The notes under the pieces are model-generated. The model saw only the letters and a program-made list of their open reading frames with translations. It had not been told where the DNA came from and ran no database searches. Below are positions 46,640 to 57,611 of a stretch of 64,000 nt of DNA, one piece after another (the stretch's first letter is position 1; the number at the start of each line of letters is the position of its first letter). The translations under genes were made by a program, and so were the position numbers. This stretch comes from Sindora glabra (taxonomy: Eukaryota > Streptophyta > Magnoliopsida > Fabales > Fabaceae): positions 7,316,001 through 7,380,000 of the forward strand of contig CM035233.1 in the NCBI GenBank assembly GCA_020226215.1. The letters run 5' to 3'.

Positions 46640-48890
46640 AGTTAGGGGTTAATGCTGTTCATCTTCATCGTTATCCTCATCATTATCCGCATGAGTTAGG
46701 CGTATTTGACCCCTAGAGAGTGAATACTTCAAATCCTAAGGGAAGGATTGAAATGGTGGAATAAGATTTTCTGATGTGAAAAACCCTTGATGTTACTACT
46801 CCATGGATTTGCTAGCGTACTCAGTAGTAAATATAAATGGGTCATTAAATAACGCCATTAGAGAATTAAGGACTTACTGAACTGATTTTGATGGCGATAG
46901 AGTAAAGAACGACGACTGTGGAGCATCATAGGGGTACTGTGGGGGTAATGTCATGCTATGAGATGGGCCAGTATCTCTACCTGTGAAGAATTACGATGAT
47001 GGGGTATAAGTTAATAGTTCTGCAACTCCTATATCAGCATGCATCGATAGAGGGGTGAAAGGATTGGGGACACCTACTTGTGTCATCGATGGATGAGTAT
47101 AAGATATACTTTCCTCGTCATCCCCTTCCTCAGGTAAAATGGGATCCCTAAATGATATGAAGCCGTGGGCTTTCCTACCACGCCTAGGCTCAGGAATAAG
47201 TAGTCTCGGTAATTCATTAATAGGGTAAGCAGGCTAGGCAGCAATCGTGTCTTCATGCTCTCCTAGTGCGCATAGCATGAGGTAACATTTTTTATTCACA
47301 GTCTCCCTAAATTGATTGTATGGCTGAGAAAGGGAATCCTCGACACTAAGCTTATGTAGTGTCTCAACTATATATGCCTATAAAGAAGTACATTTGATAT
47401 AGTTAATACATATTATATCTTGAAGAAATCATAAAAAAATGTGTGAATATTATTAGTTACTATAAATCCTGAACCACCACTAGCTAGATGGATTCATCAT
47501 CTGATATGTCTCTAATATCATATCATGTAGCTCGAGTCACGGTGAAGAGCATCTATCTCTATCTCGATCAACGAAAATGTATTGCACCATGCATTCCAAG
47601 CACTAATGAATATCAAATGCTCATGCCACTAGTCTTTTGATGTTTTGCCTTAAAATTGTAAGGTATGACAAGAACCGAGGTTAAAATAGCTCCTGTGAGA
47701 TTCGCTGCCTCCTTCCAAACTATCGGAGTACACGATCTGTGTGGTGCCATTCCATAATATGGAATAAAATGATAGGGATTGATACCAACCATATATCAGA
47801 TGAGGTTAAGTAATAACCTAGTATAAGCTACTATTCACTAAGAATGTCATAAGGGTGCCAAATAATCTGAATTACAAGAAAGTATAGTATAAATAAGCAT
47901 ATCAGTAGATTTGAGCGTAGCACAGTTAGACATAATGGACCAGTGCTTCCAACCTTATCGGCCCTCATCTGATCAAGCAATACTTTGTATTGGTGTAGAG
48001 CCTTTGATGGCAGTCAAAGAGGTGGGCCGGTGTTCTTCCACCTGTGAAAAATATATATTATGGATTAATTGTTTGAATACTTTGAGCTATTGTAATAGAT
48101 GCAATATGAAAATTATTTTAGAGCCACACCTGAAGCTCAATGGTAAAAGCAAAGGATAAATGTCTAGCCGAGGATCAGGATACAATGGTCTCGCTGGTGC
48201 TAGAGTGAGGAATCGATCTCATGCCCATAAATACAACAAGTGCAGACATCCACTAATATTAATCTCATCACATTTTATGGCGGTACACAACTCTCTATAC
48301 AAGCATGCCAAAATCGTCGATCCCCAACTATACTGACCTGCATCTACAAAGTTTTGTAGCAGCGACAGATACATCAATAGCACTCTGTGACCTAAAGTGT
48401 CAGGCATAAGGCAACCGCCTATGAGTCATAAGATGTAGGCACGTGCAAAACGCTATGTTTGTTCATCATTTGCATCATCCAGTAAATGTTTAAAGGTAGC
48501 TGCTAACTAAGTGATACTCAGGCGTTGGCCTTACAAACATTCATTAGGCAGTCTCACCCTAAATAAATATTTGCACACCTTTAGCCAATCAAGTCCGATT
48601 CTACCGAATACGAGGACGCCTTCATAAGGCAGACCTAATTGGATGGAGACATCCTGTAGGGTAATGGTGCACTCCCCGATGGTGGTATGGAAAATGTGTG
48701 TCTCGAGATGCCATCGTTCAACTAGGGCGGACACTATAGCGGTATTGAAATCAAAGTGTCTAAGCCGGCTAGCGCCATAGAAGCCTGCTTGTTGAAGATA
48801 AGGCATAATTGCAAGTGGCGGATCAAATAGCCAGCTCCTATGTGCGACGTATCATAACTTCAGGATTCGATCCTCCTTTTGCCATCGATT
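46640..48890 (-). pseudogene. Plant mobile domain (PMD) gene, left arm
   Basis: Minus strand, exon 1: HRSWLFDPPLAIMPYLQQAG, then FDFNTAIVSALVERWHLETH, GECTITLQDVSIQLGLPYEG and, after in-frame stops, GGCLMPDTLGHRVLLMYLSL, QYSWGSTILACLYRELC and GCLHLLYLWAWDRF. These are the hallmarks of PMD proteins (PF10536; MAIN/MAIL1 and 'phosphatase 7 long form homolog' relatives). An 88-bp GT-AG intron (48042-48129) follows. Later exons contain LLDQMRADKV and IWHPYD, and the last a Ser/Pro-rich tail (RKAHGFISFRDPILPEEGDD near 47160-47090) with an acidic end. At least four in-frame stops lie in 48531-48400. PMD proteins act in the nucleus in transposon silencing and genome stability in Arabidopsis; transposon-borne versions are known, role unclear. 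Confidence 0.82.
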
Positions 48891-49315
48891 AAAAAAATAG
48901 CTAGGATGTTTACAATTAAGTAATTTCTATTAAGGAAATGGAATTACCTGACCTTGTCATACGACCTGTGAAATATGTCTAAACTGTAAGTATAATAGAG
49001 ACTCATCATCGGGCCCAAGGGATACAACATGACACTGACTGGCTATTACAGTCGAAAGTTATGAACTATGTCGAATTGCATGAATTCAATTAATTGCACA
49101 ACCTTAAATTTATGCAAGTCTTCCATAAGGAAGCAAGAAAAATTTAACTTAATACAATATGTGAAGCACAATATACTATTTAGATATTACATGTTATCTA
49201 GCTTATACTAATATATCATCAAACTAAGCATAGTCTGAAACAATGTATAGTAGTAATCTAGAAGAAAGGCTTTCCGTTGCAAATTTTTGGGTTAGGGGTG
49301 TCATGGCATATTCTG

Positions 49316-50104
49316 TTAGCTGGACGGACAAATTACGTGATTGTGCCTAATTTGCCGACATAACCCACCCCTTTGAGGTTTTGATGGACTTTCTCTCCAG
49401 TCCATTTCATTTCTTATATGTGTGAAACGAGGACAACCACCGGCATGCATCTGCATAGGATCTGGTACAAGTATTAGTTTATTCAATGGTGGCCAGTGTT
49501 CCATACTGCCGATTGGTTGAAACTCGTAGTTATAAGCCTTCAATATTGTCTCTAGTCGGAATACAAGATCAACAATCTGTAATGGATCCAACGCGACTTT
49601 CACACATGTTACAAACACATGTTGGCAGGGCCAATGCTCAACTTGGAATTTGCCATAATCACATATTCGCTAGCTCAGGCTAACCTTGTATGTTCAACCA
49701 AATTATTTTCATATCGGGTACTACGACTCATCCACCTCGAAAGCCGACCTTAAGCGGTCGAAGTGACGGACGTGACAAGAAGGTACTGTCCGAGTGCACT
49801 CTTGAATCTTTTTCTGGATGTCTTCATTAAACACCTCTCCTGCTTGTAACTGTGTTGCAATGGTCTTCGCTTTATTAACAAAGTATACATTTATTTGGTA
49901 TAATGTAGCTTTGACCAATCCCGTAATCGGTAAAAATCTAACCCTTTTGAATACGCTATTAATACACTTACCCAGGTTAATTGTTATATGCCCCCATCGT
50001 CGACTTCCCTCATCATAAGCATGGCTCCATTGACTCTTTGGGATATTATCAATCCAATCAGCAGCTCTTGACTACAATTGGCATAGGTCATCTAACTCAG
50101 AACC
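49316..50104 (-). pseudogene. Mutator-like (MURA) transposase C-terminal part, left arm
   Basis: One frame runs from ELDDLCQL, stop, SRAADWIDNIPKSQWSHAYD through RRWGHITINLGKCINSVFKR and LPITGLVKATLYQINVYFV to RHFDRLRSAFEVDES (stop near 49721). After a frame change it continues CDYGKFQVEHWPCQHVFVTC, DPLQIVDLVF and NEMDWRESPSKPQRGGLCRQ. This is the MULE transposase end: the 'W..AYD.G.R.G..T.N..e..NsvlK..R.lPI..Lv..t' block, a SWIM zinc finger (C-x-C...C-x-H; here the second Cys is Tyr) and a terminal zinc knuckle (first Cys is Gly). The catalytic core upstream is absent, because the palindrome centre cuts the gene. The downstream neighbour on the same strand is the PMD gene. Confidence 0.82.
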
Positions 50105-50206
50105 TAAAATATATCACTTATATTGATAACCTGTACCAGACATCGTTGTCATTGAGTAAATAATAATCATAATAGGCAATGTTAGCAACAATCCCTTTTC
50201 ATAGCT
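49953..50206. other. Central spacer of the palindrome
   Basis: Its left half (to about 50104) is still MURA coding sequence of the left-arm gene with no partner in the right arm. Its right half has no frame and no match in the left arm. The duplication breakpoint therefore falls inside the transposase gene. Confidence 0.7.
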
Positions 50207-50872
50207 ATTCAAAAGGGTTAATTTTTTACCGATTATAGGATTGGTCAAAGCTATATTGTACCGAATACATGTATACTTTGTTAACAGAGTGGAGACCATT
50301 GTAGCATAGTTACAGGCAGGAGAGGTGTTCAATGAAGACATCCGGAAAAAGATTCAAGAGTGCACTTGGAAAGCATTTGCTTGTCACATCTGTTGCTTCG
50401 ACCGCCTAGGGTCAGCTTTCGAGGTGGATGAGCCGTAGGACTTGATATGGAAATAGTTTGGTCAAACATACAAGGTTAGCCTAGACTAGCGAACATGTGA
50501 TTGTAGCAAATTCCAAGTCAAGTATTGGCCCTGCCAACACGTGTTTGTAGCATGTGCGAAAGTCACATTGGATCCATTACAGTTTATTGATCCTGTATTC
50601 CGACTAGAAATAATGCTGAAGGTTTATAGCTATGAGTTTTGACCAATCAACGGTATGGAGCACTATCCATCATTAAATGGATTAATATTTGTACCAAACC
50701 CTGCGCAGATACGTGCTGATGGTCGTCCCCATTCCACACGTATAAGAAACGAAATGGACTGGAGAGAAAGTCCATCAGAACCTCAAAGGTGTGTGTTATA
50801 TTGGCAAACTGGGCATAATCGAGCAACTTATTCGTCCAGCCAATAAAATGTGCCATGACACCCCTAACCCCG
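50207..50872 (+). pseudogene. Mutator-like (MURA) transposase C-terminal part, right arm
   Basis: Mirror copy of the left-arm gene. It reads FKRVNFLPIIGLVKAILYRI, LQAGEVFNEDIRKKIQE, CFDRLGSAFEVDEP, then an intact SWIM pattern CDCSKFQVKYWPCQHVFVAC, DPLQFIDPVFRLEI, GMEHYPSLNGLIFVPNPAQI and IRNEMDWRESPSEPQRCVLY. Stops occur in VA-LQAG, EP-DL, K-FG and EF-PI. Here the SWIM cysteines are kept, but the terminal zinc knuckle has lost two cysteines (both Tyr). That damage differs from the left arm's, so the two arms decayed independently after duplication. Confidence 0.82.
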
Positions 50873-51289
50873 AAATTTACAACAGAAAACCTTTCCTCCA
50901 GATTACTACTATGCATTACTTCGGACTATGCTTAGTTTAATAACATATTGGTATAAGCTAAATAACATGTAATATCTAAATAGTATATTGTGCCTCGCAT
51001 ATTGTATTAAGTTAAATTTTTTCTTGCTTCGTTATGGAAGACTTACATAAATTTAGGATTGTGTGATTGACTGAATTCATGCAGTTCGACATAGTTCATA
51101 ACTTTCGACTGTAATGGCTAGTCAGTGTCGTATTATATCCCCTAGGCTTGATGATGAGTCTTTATTATACTTGCAGTCCAGACATATTTCACAGGTCGTA
51201 TGGCAAGGCCAGGTAATTCTATTGTCTTAATAGAAATTACTTAATTGTAAACATCCTAACTATTTTTCTAATGGATGGCAAAAGGAGGA

Positions 51290-54200
51290 TCGAATTCTAA
51301 AATTATGATGCGTCACACATAGGAGCCGGCTTTTTGATCCACCACTTGTAATTGTGCCTTATCTTCAACAGGCAGGCTTCTATGGCACAGTCAACTTGGA
51401 CACTTTGATATTAATGCAGCTATGATGTCCACCCTAGTTGAACGATGGCGTTCTAAGATACACACTTTCCACACCACCGCTGAGGAGTGCACTATTACCC
51501 TATAAGATGTCTCTATCCAATTAAGTTTGCCTTATGAAGACATCCCTATATCTGGTAGAACCGGATTTGATTGGTCAAAGGTGTGTGAATATTTACTTAG
51601 GGTGAGATGGCCTGATAAATGTTTGTAAGGCCAGTGCCTGAGCATCACTTGATTAGCAGTTACCTTTGGACACTTACCGAATGATGCAAATGATAAACAC
51701 AACATTTTACAAGTGCTTACTGTTAGTGTGTGTCTTAGGAGCCAATCATAGAGATGATTGTAATATTACATAATGTATTACGTTTCATTTTGGTAATATA
51801 ATTATTGTATTTTATTTTATTTTATTTTACGTAAATTATAACTTAAATATAATAATTATCCTTGAAATAATTTTGCTATTCCTAAAATACCCCTAGTCAA
51901 GTATTATTACGAAAAGGATAGTAATAATACATCGAGATTAGCATGTATAGCAATTGATGATTATCAATCATAGATATGTGATATTAAGTCAATACATTAG
52001 TACATTATTAGTGAACAATGTACTGGACTGACTCTCTATAAGAATATTGTATGAATAAACGTGTCATTAGTTATTCTCATATGATCATAAATGCGCATAG
52101 TCCTTTGACCTGAAGTCACTATGGTTCCCTACATGAGGAGTTACTCACTTTGATGTCGTCGTATATCACCTTTAATCGAGATGACGAGCAGGACGTTGAT
52201 TGGGTGTGTCATAAATCATGCAGAGGAAAGTAAGTGATGTAGATGAGATTTTGTTACTCTTGTATGAAAGAGAAATATCTTTGGGCCTCTTGATTAAGTG
52301 AGACTTAAAAATGCATGGCCATGCTCAATTGGATCAATATGTGATATTGATAATTTATTTTAAGTTTACTCTGTATTAAGAAATATAAATTGAACATTGA
52401 CGAGGATGACACATTCCATGCCTCTAGTTCGATTTGGATATTATTATAAAAGGGATTATGATATAAAATATTGATCATATATTAGGTAGATATCGAATCA
52501 TAGATATTCTTATCACTTGAGTAGCAGTGATATATTGCTAGATACCGCTCACTGTCTATGACCCAAAATGAGTCATTATTAACGTAGTAAGAACCTATAG
52601 GGTCATACAAAAGGAGTAGAAATAAGATAATAATTAATTAAATTTTTTTAGTTGGACTAAAACTCAATTAATTAAACTTATTTTCGTGCATATATATATT
52701 ATTATGATAATATATATTTGTTCACGTAATATATATATTATATTATATGATATTATTTGATATTAAAGTAATATCAGATAATTATATTATGAGATAATAT
52801 TATTATTATCTAATATAAGATAATTATATGTCAATTTAATATTAGATAATTATATTATAAAATAATGTTATTATTATCTAATATTAGATAATTAATAAGA
52901 TAAGTCATATCTCTCCTCACTCTCTTTAGGATAAGGATAAGGTGCAAGTTATTTAGTGTAATTAGGATTCTTGAAGCATTATCCTAGTAGGACTAGGATT
53001 GTGATATGCCTTAGTTCTATATAAGGACTTGAAGGCAGCACCTTTTAATTCATGCCATAAGCTTCATCAAACCCTAAAATCACTCTAAAACGTCAAATCC
53101 CAATCCTAGTGAGAAAAACGAACCTTAGCAGCTTCGCCGAGGGGAGAGGTTGTTGTTCACTTCTTGTGAATACCGTAAAGACGCTGTACATTCGGACGAC
53201 GTTTGATTTGTGAATCAATCTCTTAAAAGAAAGAACACAAACACAAATAAGGTAAAACCCTAACCTTGGTTTATACCTTTTGTATGGATCCTAGGTAGAT
53301 TCGGATCAAAATTTAAAAATTTCGCTACGTATGTTAATCTGTAACCTAACACCTACATCTTATGACTCATAAGCGGTTGCTTTATGCTCAACACTTCAGG
53401 TCATAGAGTGCTATTAATGTATCTATTGTTGCTAGAAAACTTTGCAAATGCAGGTCAGTATAGTTGGGAATCGGTGATTCTGGCTTACTTGAATAAAGAA
53501 TTGTGTACCGCCATAAAATGTGATAAAATTAATATTGGTGGATGTCTGCACCTATTACATTTATGAGCATGAGATCGATTTCCCACTTTAGCATCGGCAA
53601 GACCACCGTATCCTTATCCTAGGCTAGATATCTACCCCTTGCTTTCACCATTAGGTTTCAGGTGTGGCTCTAAAATGATTTTCATATTGCATCTATTACA
53701 ACAACTCAAAATATTCGAACAATTAATCCATAATGTATATTTCTCACAGGTGAAAAAATACTGGCTTACCTCCTCGACCGCCATCGAAGGCTTTACACTA
53801 ATACAGAGTATTGCTTGATCAGATAAGGGCCGATGAGGTTAGAAGCACTGGTCTATTATGTCTAATTGTGCCAAGCTCAGATCTAGTGATATGCTTATTT
53901 ATATTGTACTTCTTTGTAATTCAGATTATTTGGCACCCTTATGACATTTCCAGTATACCACAGCTTATATTAGGGTATTGCTTGACCTCGCTTGACATAT
54001 GGCTCACATCAGTCCCTGTCATTTGCTTCCACATTGTGGAATGGCACCATGCAGACCGTATGCTCCGATAGTTTGGAAGGAGATAGCCAATCCCACAGGA
54101 GCCATTTAACCTCAATTTTTGTCATACCTTGCAGTTTCGGGGCAAAACATCAAAAGATTGGCGACATGAGCATCTGATATTCATTAGTGCTTAGAATGCA

Positions 54201-55156
54201 TGGCGCAATATACTTTCATTGACTAACATAGAGATAAATGCTCTTCATTGTGACTCGGGCTATATGACATAGTACTGAAGACATACCAGACGATGGATCC
54301 ATCCAACTAGCAATGGTCCAGGATTTGTGGTAACCAATGATATTCACACATTTATTTATGATTTCTTCAAGATATAATATGTATTAATTGTATCAAATGT
54401 ACTTCTTTGTAAGTTGATATAGTTGAGAGACTACACAAGCTTAGTGCCAAGCATTCCCCTTCTTAGTCGTACAGTCAATTTAAGGAGACTATGGATTAGG
54501 AATGTCACCTCATGCTACATGCACTGGGAGAGCATCGAGATATGACTGCTACTCGATCTGCTTACCCTACTGATGAATTATCGAGACCACCCATTCCTAA
54601 GCTTAAGTGTGATAGGAGAGCCTACGGCTTCATGTCTTTTAGGGATCTCATATTGCCTGAGGAAGGGGATGATGATGAAAGTATATCTTATGCTCATCCA
54701 TCGACGATACAAGCAAGTGTCCCTAACCCCTTCACTCCTTCATCGATGCATGCTAATATAGGGGTTGCGGGACTATTAACTTATACTCCATCATCACAAT
54801 TCTTCACAGGTAGAGATGCTGGCCCATCTCACAGCATGACATTACCCCCACAATACCCCTATGATGCTTCACAGTTATCGTTCTTTACCCCATCATTATC
54901 ACAATCAGCTCAGTAAGTCCCTAGTTTTTTAATGGCATTATTTGATGACCCATTTGCATTCACTACTAAGCATGCTAGCAGATCTATGGAGCAGCAACAT
55001 CAAGGTTTTTTCACACCGAAAAATCCTATTCCACTATTTCAATCCTCCCTTTGGGACTTGAACTCTTCACCCTCTAAGGGTCAAACGCGCCTGACTCACG
55101 CAGATGATGATGAGGATAACGATGGAGATGAACAGTATCAACCCGTAGCTCAATGA
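51290..55156 (+). pseudogene. Plant mobile domain (PMD) gene, right arm, split by a solo LTR
   Basis: Mirror of the left-arm gene. The PMD start (PYLQQAGFYG..., TLVERWRS, ECTITL-DVSIQLSLPYED) lies at 51350-51600. The solo LTR then interrupts, and the gene resumes at 53352 with LNTSGHRVLLMYLLLLENF, QYSWESVILAYLNKELC and GGCLHLLHL. Two GT-AG introns follow: 53662-53749 (88 bp) and 53838-53924 (87 bp). Splicing the second joins ADE to IIWHPYD, and the next exon has DIWLTSVPVICFHIVEWHHA and DRMLR-stop-FG, the conserved PMD C-terminal pattern. The last exon encodes a Ser/Pro-rich tail (YGFMSFRDLILPEEGDDDES) and an acidic end near 55100-55156. Many stops; two are shared with the left arm. Confidence 0.82.
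51721..53351. mobile_element. Solo LTR, 1631 bp, inserted in the right palindrome arm
   Basis: Starts TGTTAGTGTG and ends GTAACCTAACA, giving TGTTAG/CTAACA inverted ends. It is flanked by cttac (51716-51720) and cctac (53352-53356), a 5-bp target duplication with one change. The undisturbed left arm has cctac once at this place, which proves the insertion. The interior is non-coding. On the plus strand a TATA-like ctatataagg (53018) is followed 60-250 bp later by a leader-like GC-richer section (cttcgccgaggggagagg), as expected for a U3-R-U5 order. The size and lack of internal genes indicate recombination between two LTRs. The parent family (copia or gypsy) cannot be told. Confidence 0.85.
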
Positions 55157-55270
55157 TCGCAATAAGCAAGGTGATGCCCTCGATGTGGAACTGGGAGCCA
55201 TTATTTTAGTAATTGAGTATTTCATTATTGTAATATAGTGTTTTATCCAATTTTTTTATTTAATTGATTC

Positions 55271-56571
55271 ATAACCTTTTTACTTTAGATTTAGTACTTT
55301 CTCATATTTCATTAACCATATTATCCACTTTTAGAGATAAATTGTACAATTTAACAATTATATATTTTACTTTTCTTCATTAATTCAAATCACATTATTG
55401 AATTCATTCCATTCATTATATTGTTATTTAAAGTTCAATGGAGCATTCTAAAATACTGGCCATTATGGTATAATTTTAAAAATATGCTTATACGTAATTA
55501 TGAGAAATAATACCAATTACTCATGTAGAGGTAGTTATGGTAAATTACATTATTAAATTTAGCATCATTTAATTTTAGGAATTTGAACTTTGCACATTGA
55601 ATTTTACTAGACTATTACTTAATATTCCTAAACCCTAATTAATTAGTATTTTATTAAGTGATGTGATTTTTTTTTATTTTTACATATGAATTGTAACATT
55701 ATAATTTATAAAGGTTAACTTTTTGACCGTAGCACTTACCTTGGAAAAATAAATTTTCCTTATATTGTGCAGTAAAAAAAATTCCCTTATACCAATTTTA
55801 TTACATTACATATATTATACAATATAATGATAGATAATAATATAGTTGATTATTATTTAAAACCTGGAATAATTAGTATAAAAAATCCAAAATTTCAAAA
55901 ATTTAATCAAATATATATTAAGTGAAGGTTAAATATAAAGTAAAAAAAGGGCAATAAATTAAAAATAAGTTTATATTTTTAAAAAATTTTGGATGCAAAT
56001 AAATAAAAAAAGTACAAATTGTGTAAATAAAAAAATTGATTAAAGTTAAATGAATTAAAAAACTTTCTACTTTGATCACGAGGGCCTATGTGCCCAGTTG
56101 ATCACGGGGTCCTCCTTCATCACATTATTTTTGCATAATTAATTTTTTATAAATTTAATTGTATCACATTATGGACTAATATAGTTTACTAATAAAATAT
56201 TTATTTTCATCATGTAAATTATATTCTAACTTCATGTTTTGCTAATTTTTTTTTTCAGATATACACATCACATTATGATAAAATATGATTTAAAATTTAA
56301 ATTTATAATTTTAATCTTCCATCTAATATGTTTACAAGAGAAAAAGTAAAAGTCTAATATTTACAAAAATTTTAATTATATATATTACAATATTATGAAA
56401 ATTAATACACTTATTAATTATTATTTAAAATCTTGAATGATTACTATCAAAGCAATATTCGAATTGTATAAAATTAAATTAAATATAATTTAAGTCAAAA
56501 TTATAAATAAATAACAATTAGAAAAATAAATTATAAATAGGAAAATTTAAAAAAATTAATGTCATTTTGAC

Positions 56572-56646
<75 letters not shown>

Positions 56647-57445
56647 CAAGTGCCTCACGATAATTTAAAATAAAAAAATATTAATCACGGGGGGTGCCCC
56701 ACATGATTGCTTGGTCATGGGGCTCCCCCTCCTATGATCACTATTTTTTCAAGAAAAAATATTTAAGCATTTCGATAAATAATTTTTACTATGCAGCAAA
56801 TAGGTAATTTGCTTTGTTACATTAAGGGTGGTGGTCAAAATGTTGATAAAAAGGGATTGTTGCTGAGGATGGGGTGGTTTAGTGAAGGGCTGCTGGGGAA
56901 GGGGATTTTCTATTGCGTGAGAGTGTGAAAGGGGGATTTTCTACTAAAAGAAAGTGTGAAGGGCTGCTAGGGAGGGGGGTTTATAGGCGTCATTTGTGAT
57001 CACGGGAGAATAAGGATGCGACATGTGACAACATAAGGAAAGAGAGAAGGGACACATGACAGCTGGAGGGCAAGGGAGGCGATACATGGTAACTCGGGGG
57101 TAGGGGACTGCAACTAGGTCACAGGATCAAGCCATGCGTGACTGGTCAATTTTGATCATAGGGGCTGACCGCTCATGATCAGGCCTGCAGTAGCTGCAGC
57201 ACTGATCACGGGTTGAGCCCAATGTGATCAGGCTGACTGGTCACGTTGGGTTGCTTCTCGTGACCCAAAGTAATTTTGAAAAAAAAATTTAAGCATTCTA
57301 GTAAAAAGTTTTAACGACGTAGGGTTTCGATAAAATATTTTGCAAAATCGAGGTAAATAGTAAAAAATTCGATATTAGACCTTAGTAAGGCCTACTATTG
57401 AGCCTTGTCTCCAGTGTTTGGGACTAATGTTTATGTGGGTCATTC
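55271..57445. other. Spacer with GC-rich modules and TA microsatellite
   Basis: AT-rich DNA with a (TA)n tract at 56575-56645. From 56.65 to 57.4 kb composition rises sharply in GC with words such as gggctgctggggaaggggat (56886) repeated as gggctgctagggaggggggt (56962). No frame is coding. It may be the remains of an LTR or of MULE terminal sequence. Confidence 0.45.
56075..57275 (+). repeat. Three spaced copies of a GC-rich 'gatcacggg' module
   Basis: Copies at 56075-56130, 56680-56745 and 57203-57275. Each holds two or three '(t)gatcacggg' or 'ggtcacg(g)' words around a 'gggccc'-like core and is followed by T/A-rich sequence. The second and third are also followed by a shared 'tttaagcattt(c)' block (56755 and 57280). 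The spacing is about 520-610 bp. Further single gatca words lie between (56997, 57158, 57173). Confidence 0.5.
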
Positions 57446-57611
57446 GAGTTGCAACAATGTTTTTTTTTTAAAGGAAAAAACATATAAGCCAACCAACACT
57501 TATAGCTACATCATTATAAGGGATAAACCTAGGAAAATAGACTAAGGAAGATTCTGCACATAATAAGAAAATTATATCTAATGAAGGACTACAAAATATA
57601 GAAAGTTTTGT

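Larger units (their letters stand above)
46515..55270. repeat. 8.75-kb imperfect palindrome carrying MURA-PMD units
   Basis: Left arm 46515-49952 (3.44 kb) and right arm 50207-55270 (3.43 kb once the 1.63-kb solo LTR is removed) are reverse complements over their whole length. Matching landmarks are the outer 'aattgagtatttcattattg' word (46542 and 55214 regions), the PMD exons, two short introns of the same size, and the MURA C-terminus. The spacer at the centre is 254 bp. In one 100-bp sample the arms differ at about 14 positions, mostly transitions. Each arm holds the same genes in the same order pointing outward. The centre lies within MURA coding sequence, so an inverted duplication is more likely than two separate insertions. 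Confidence 0.88.

Noticed and set aside
48219..48806. PMD region as an active protein phosphatase
   Set aside because: The 'phosphatase 7 long form homolog' label in databases comes from a fusion gene. The visible motifs are the mobile domain only, with no phosphatase motifs.
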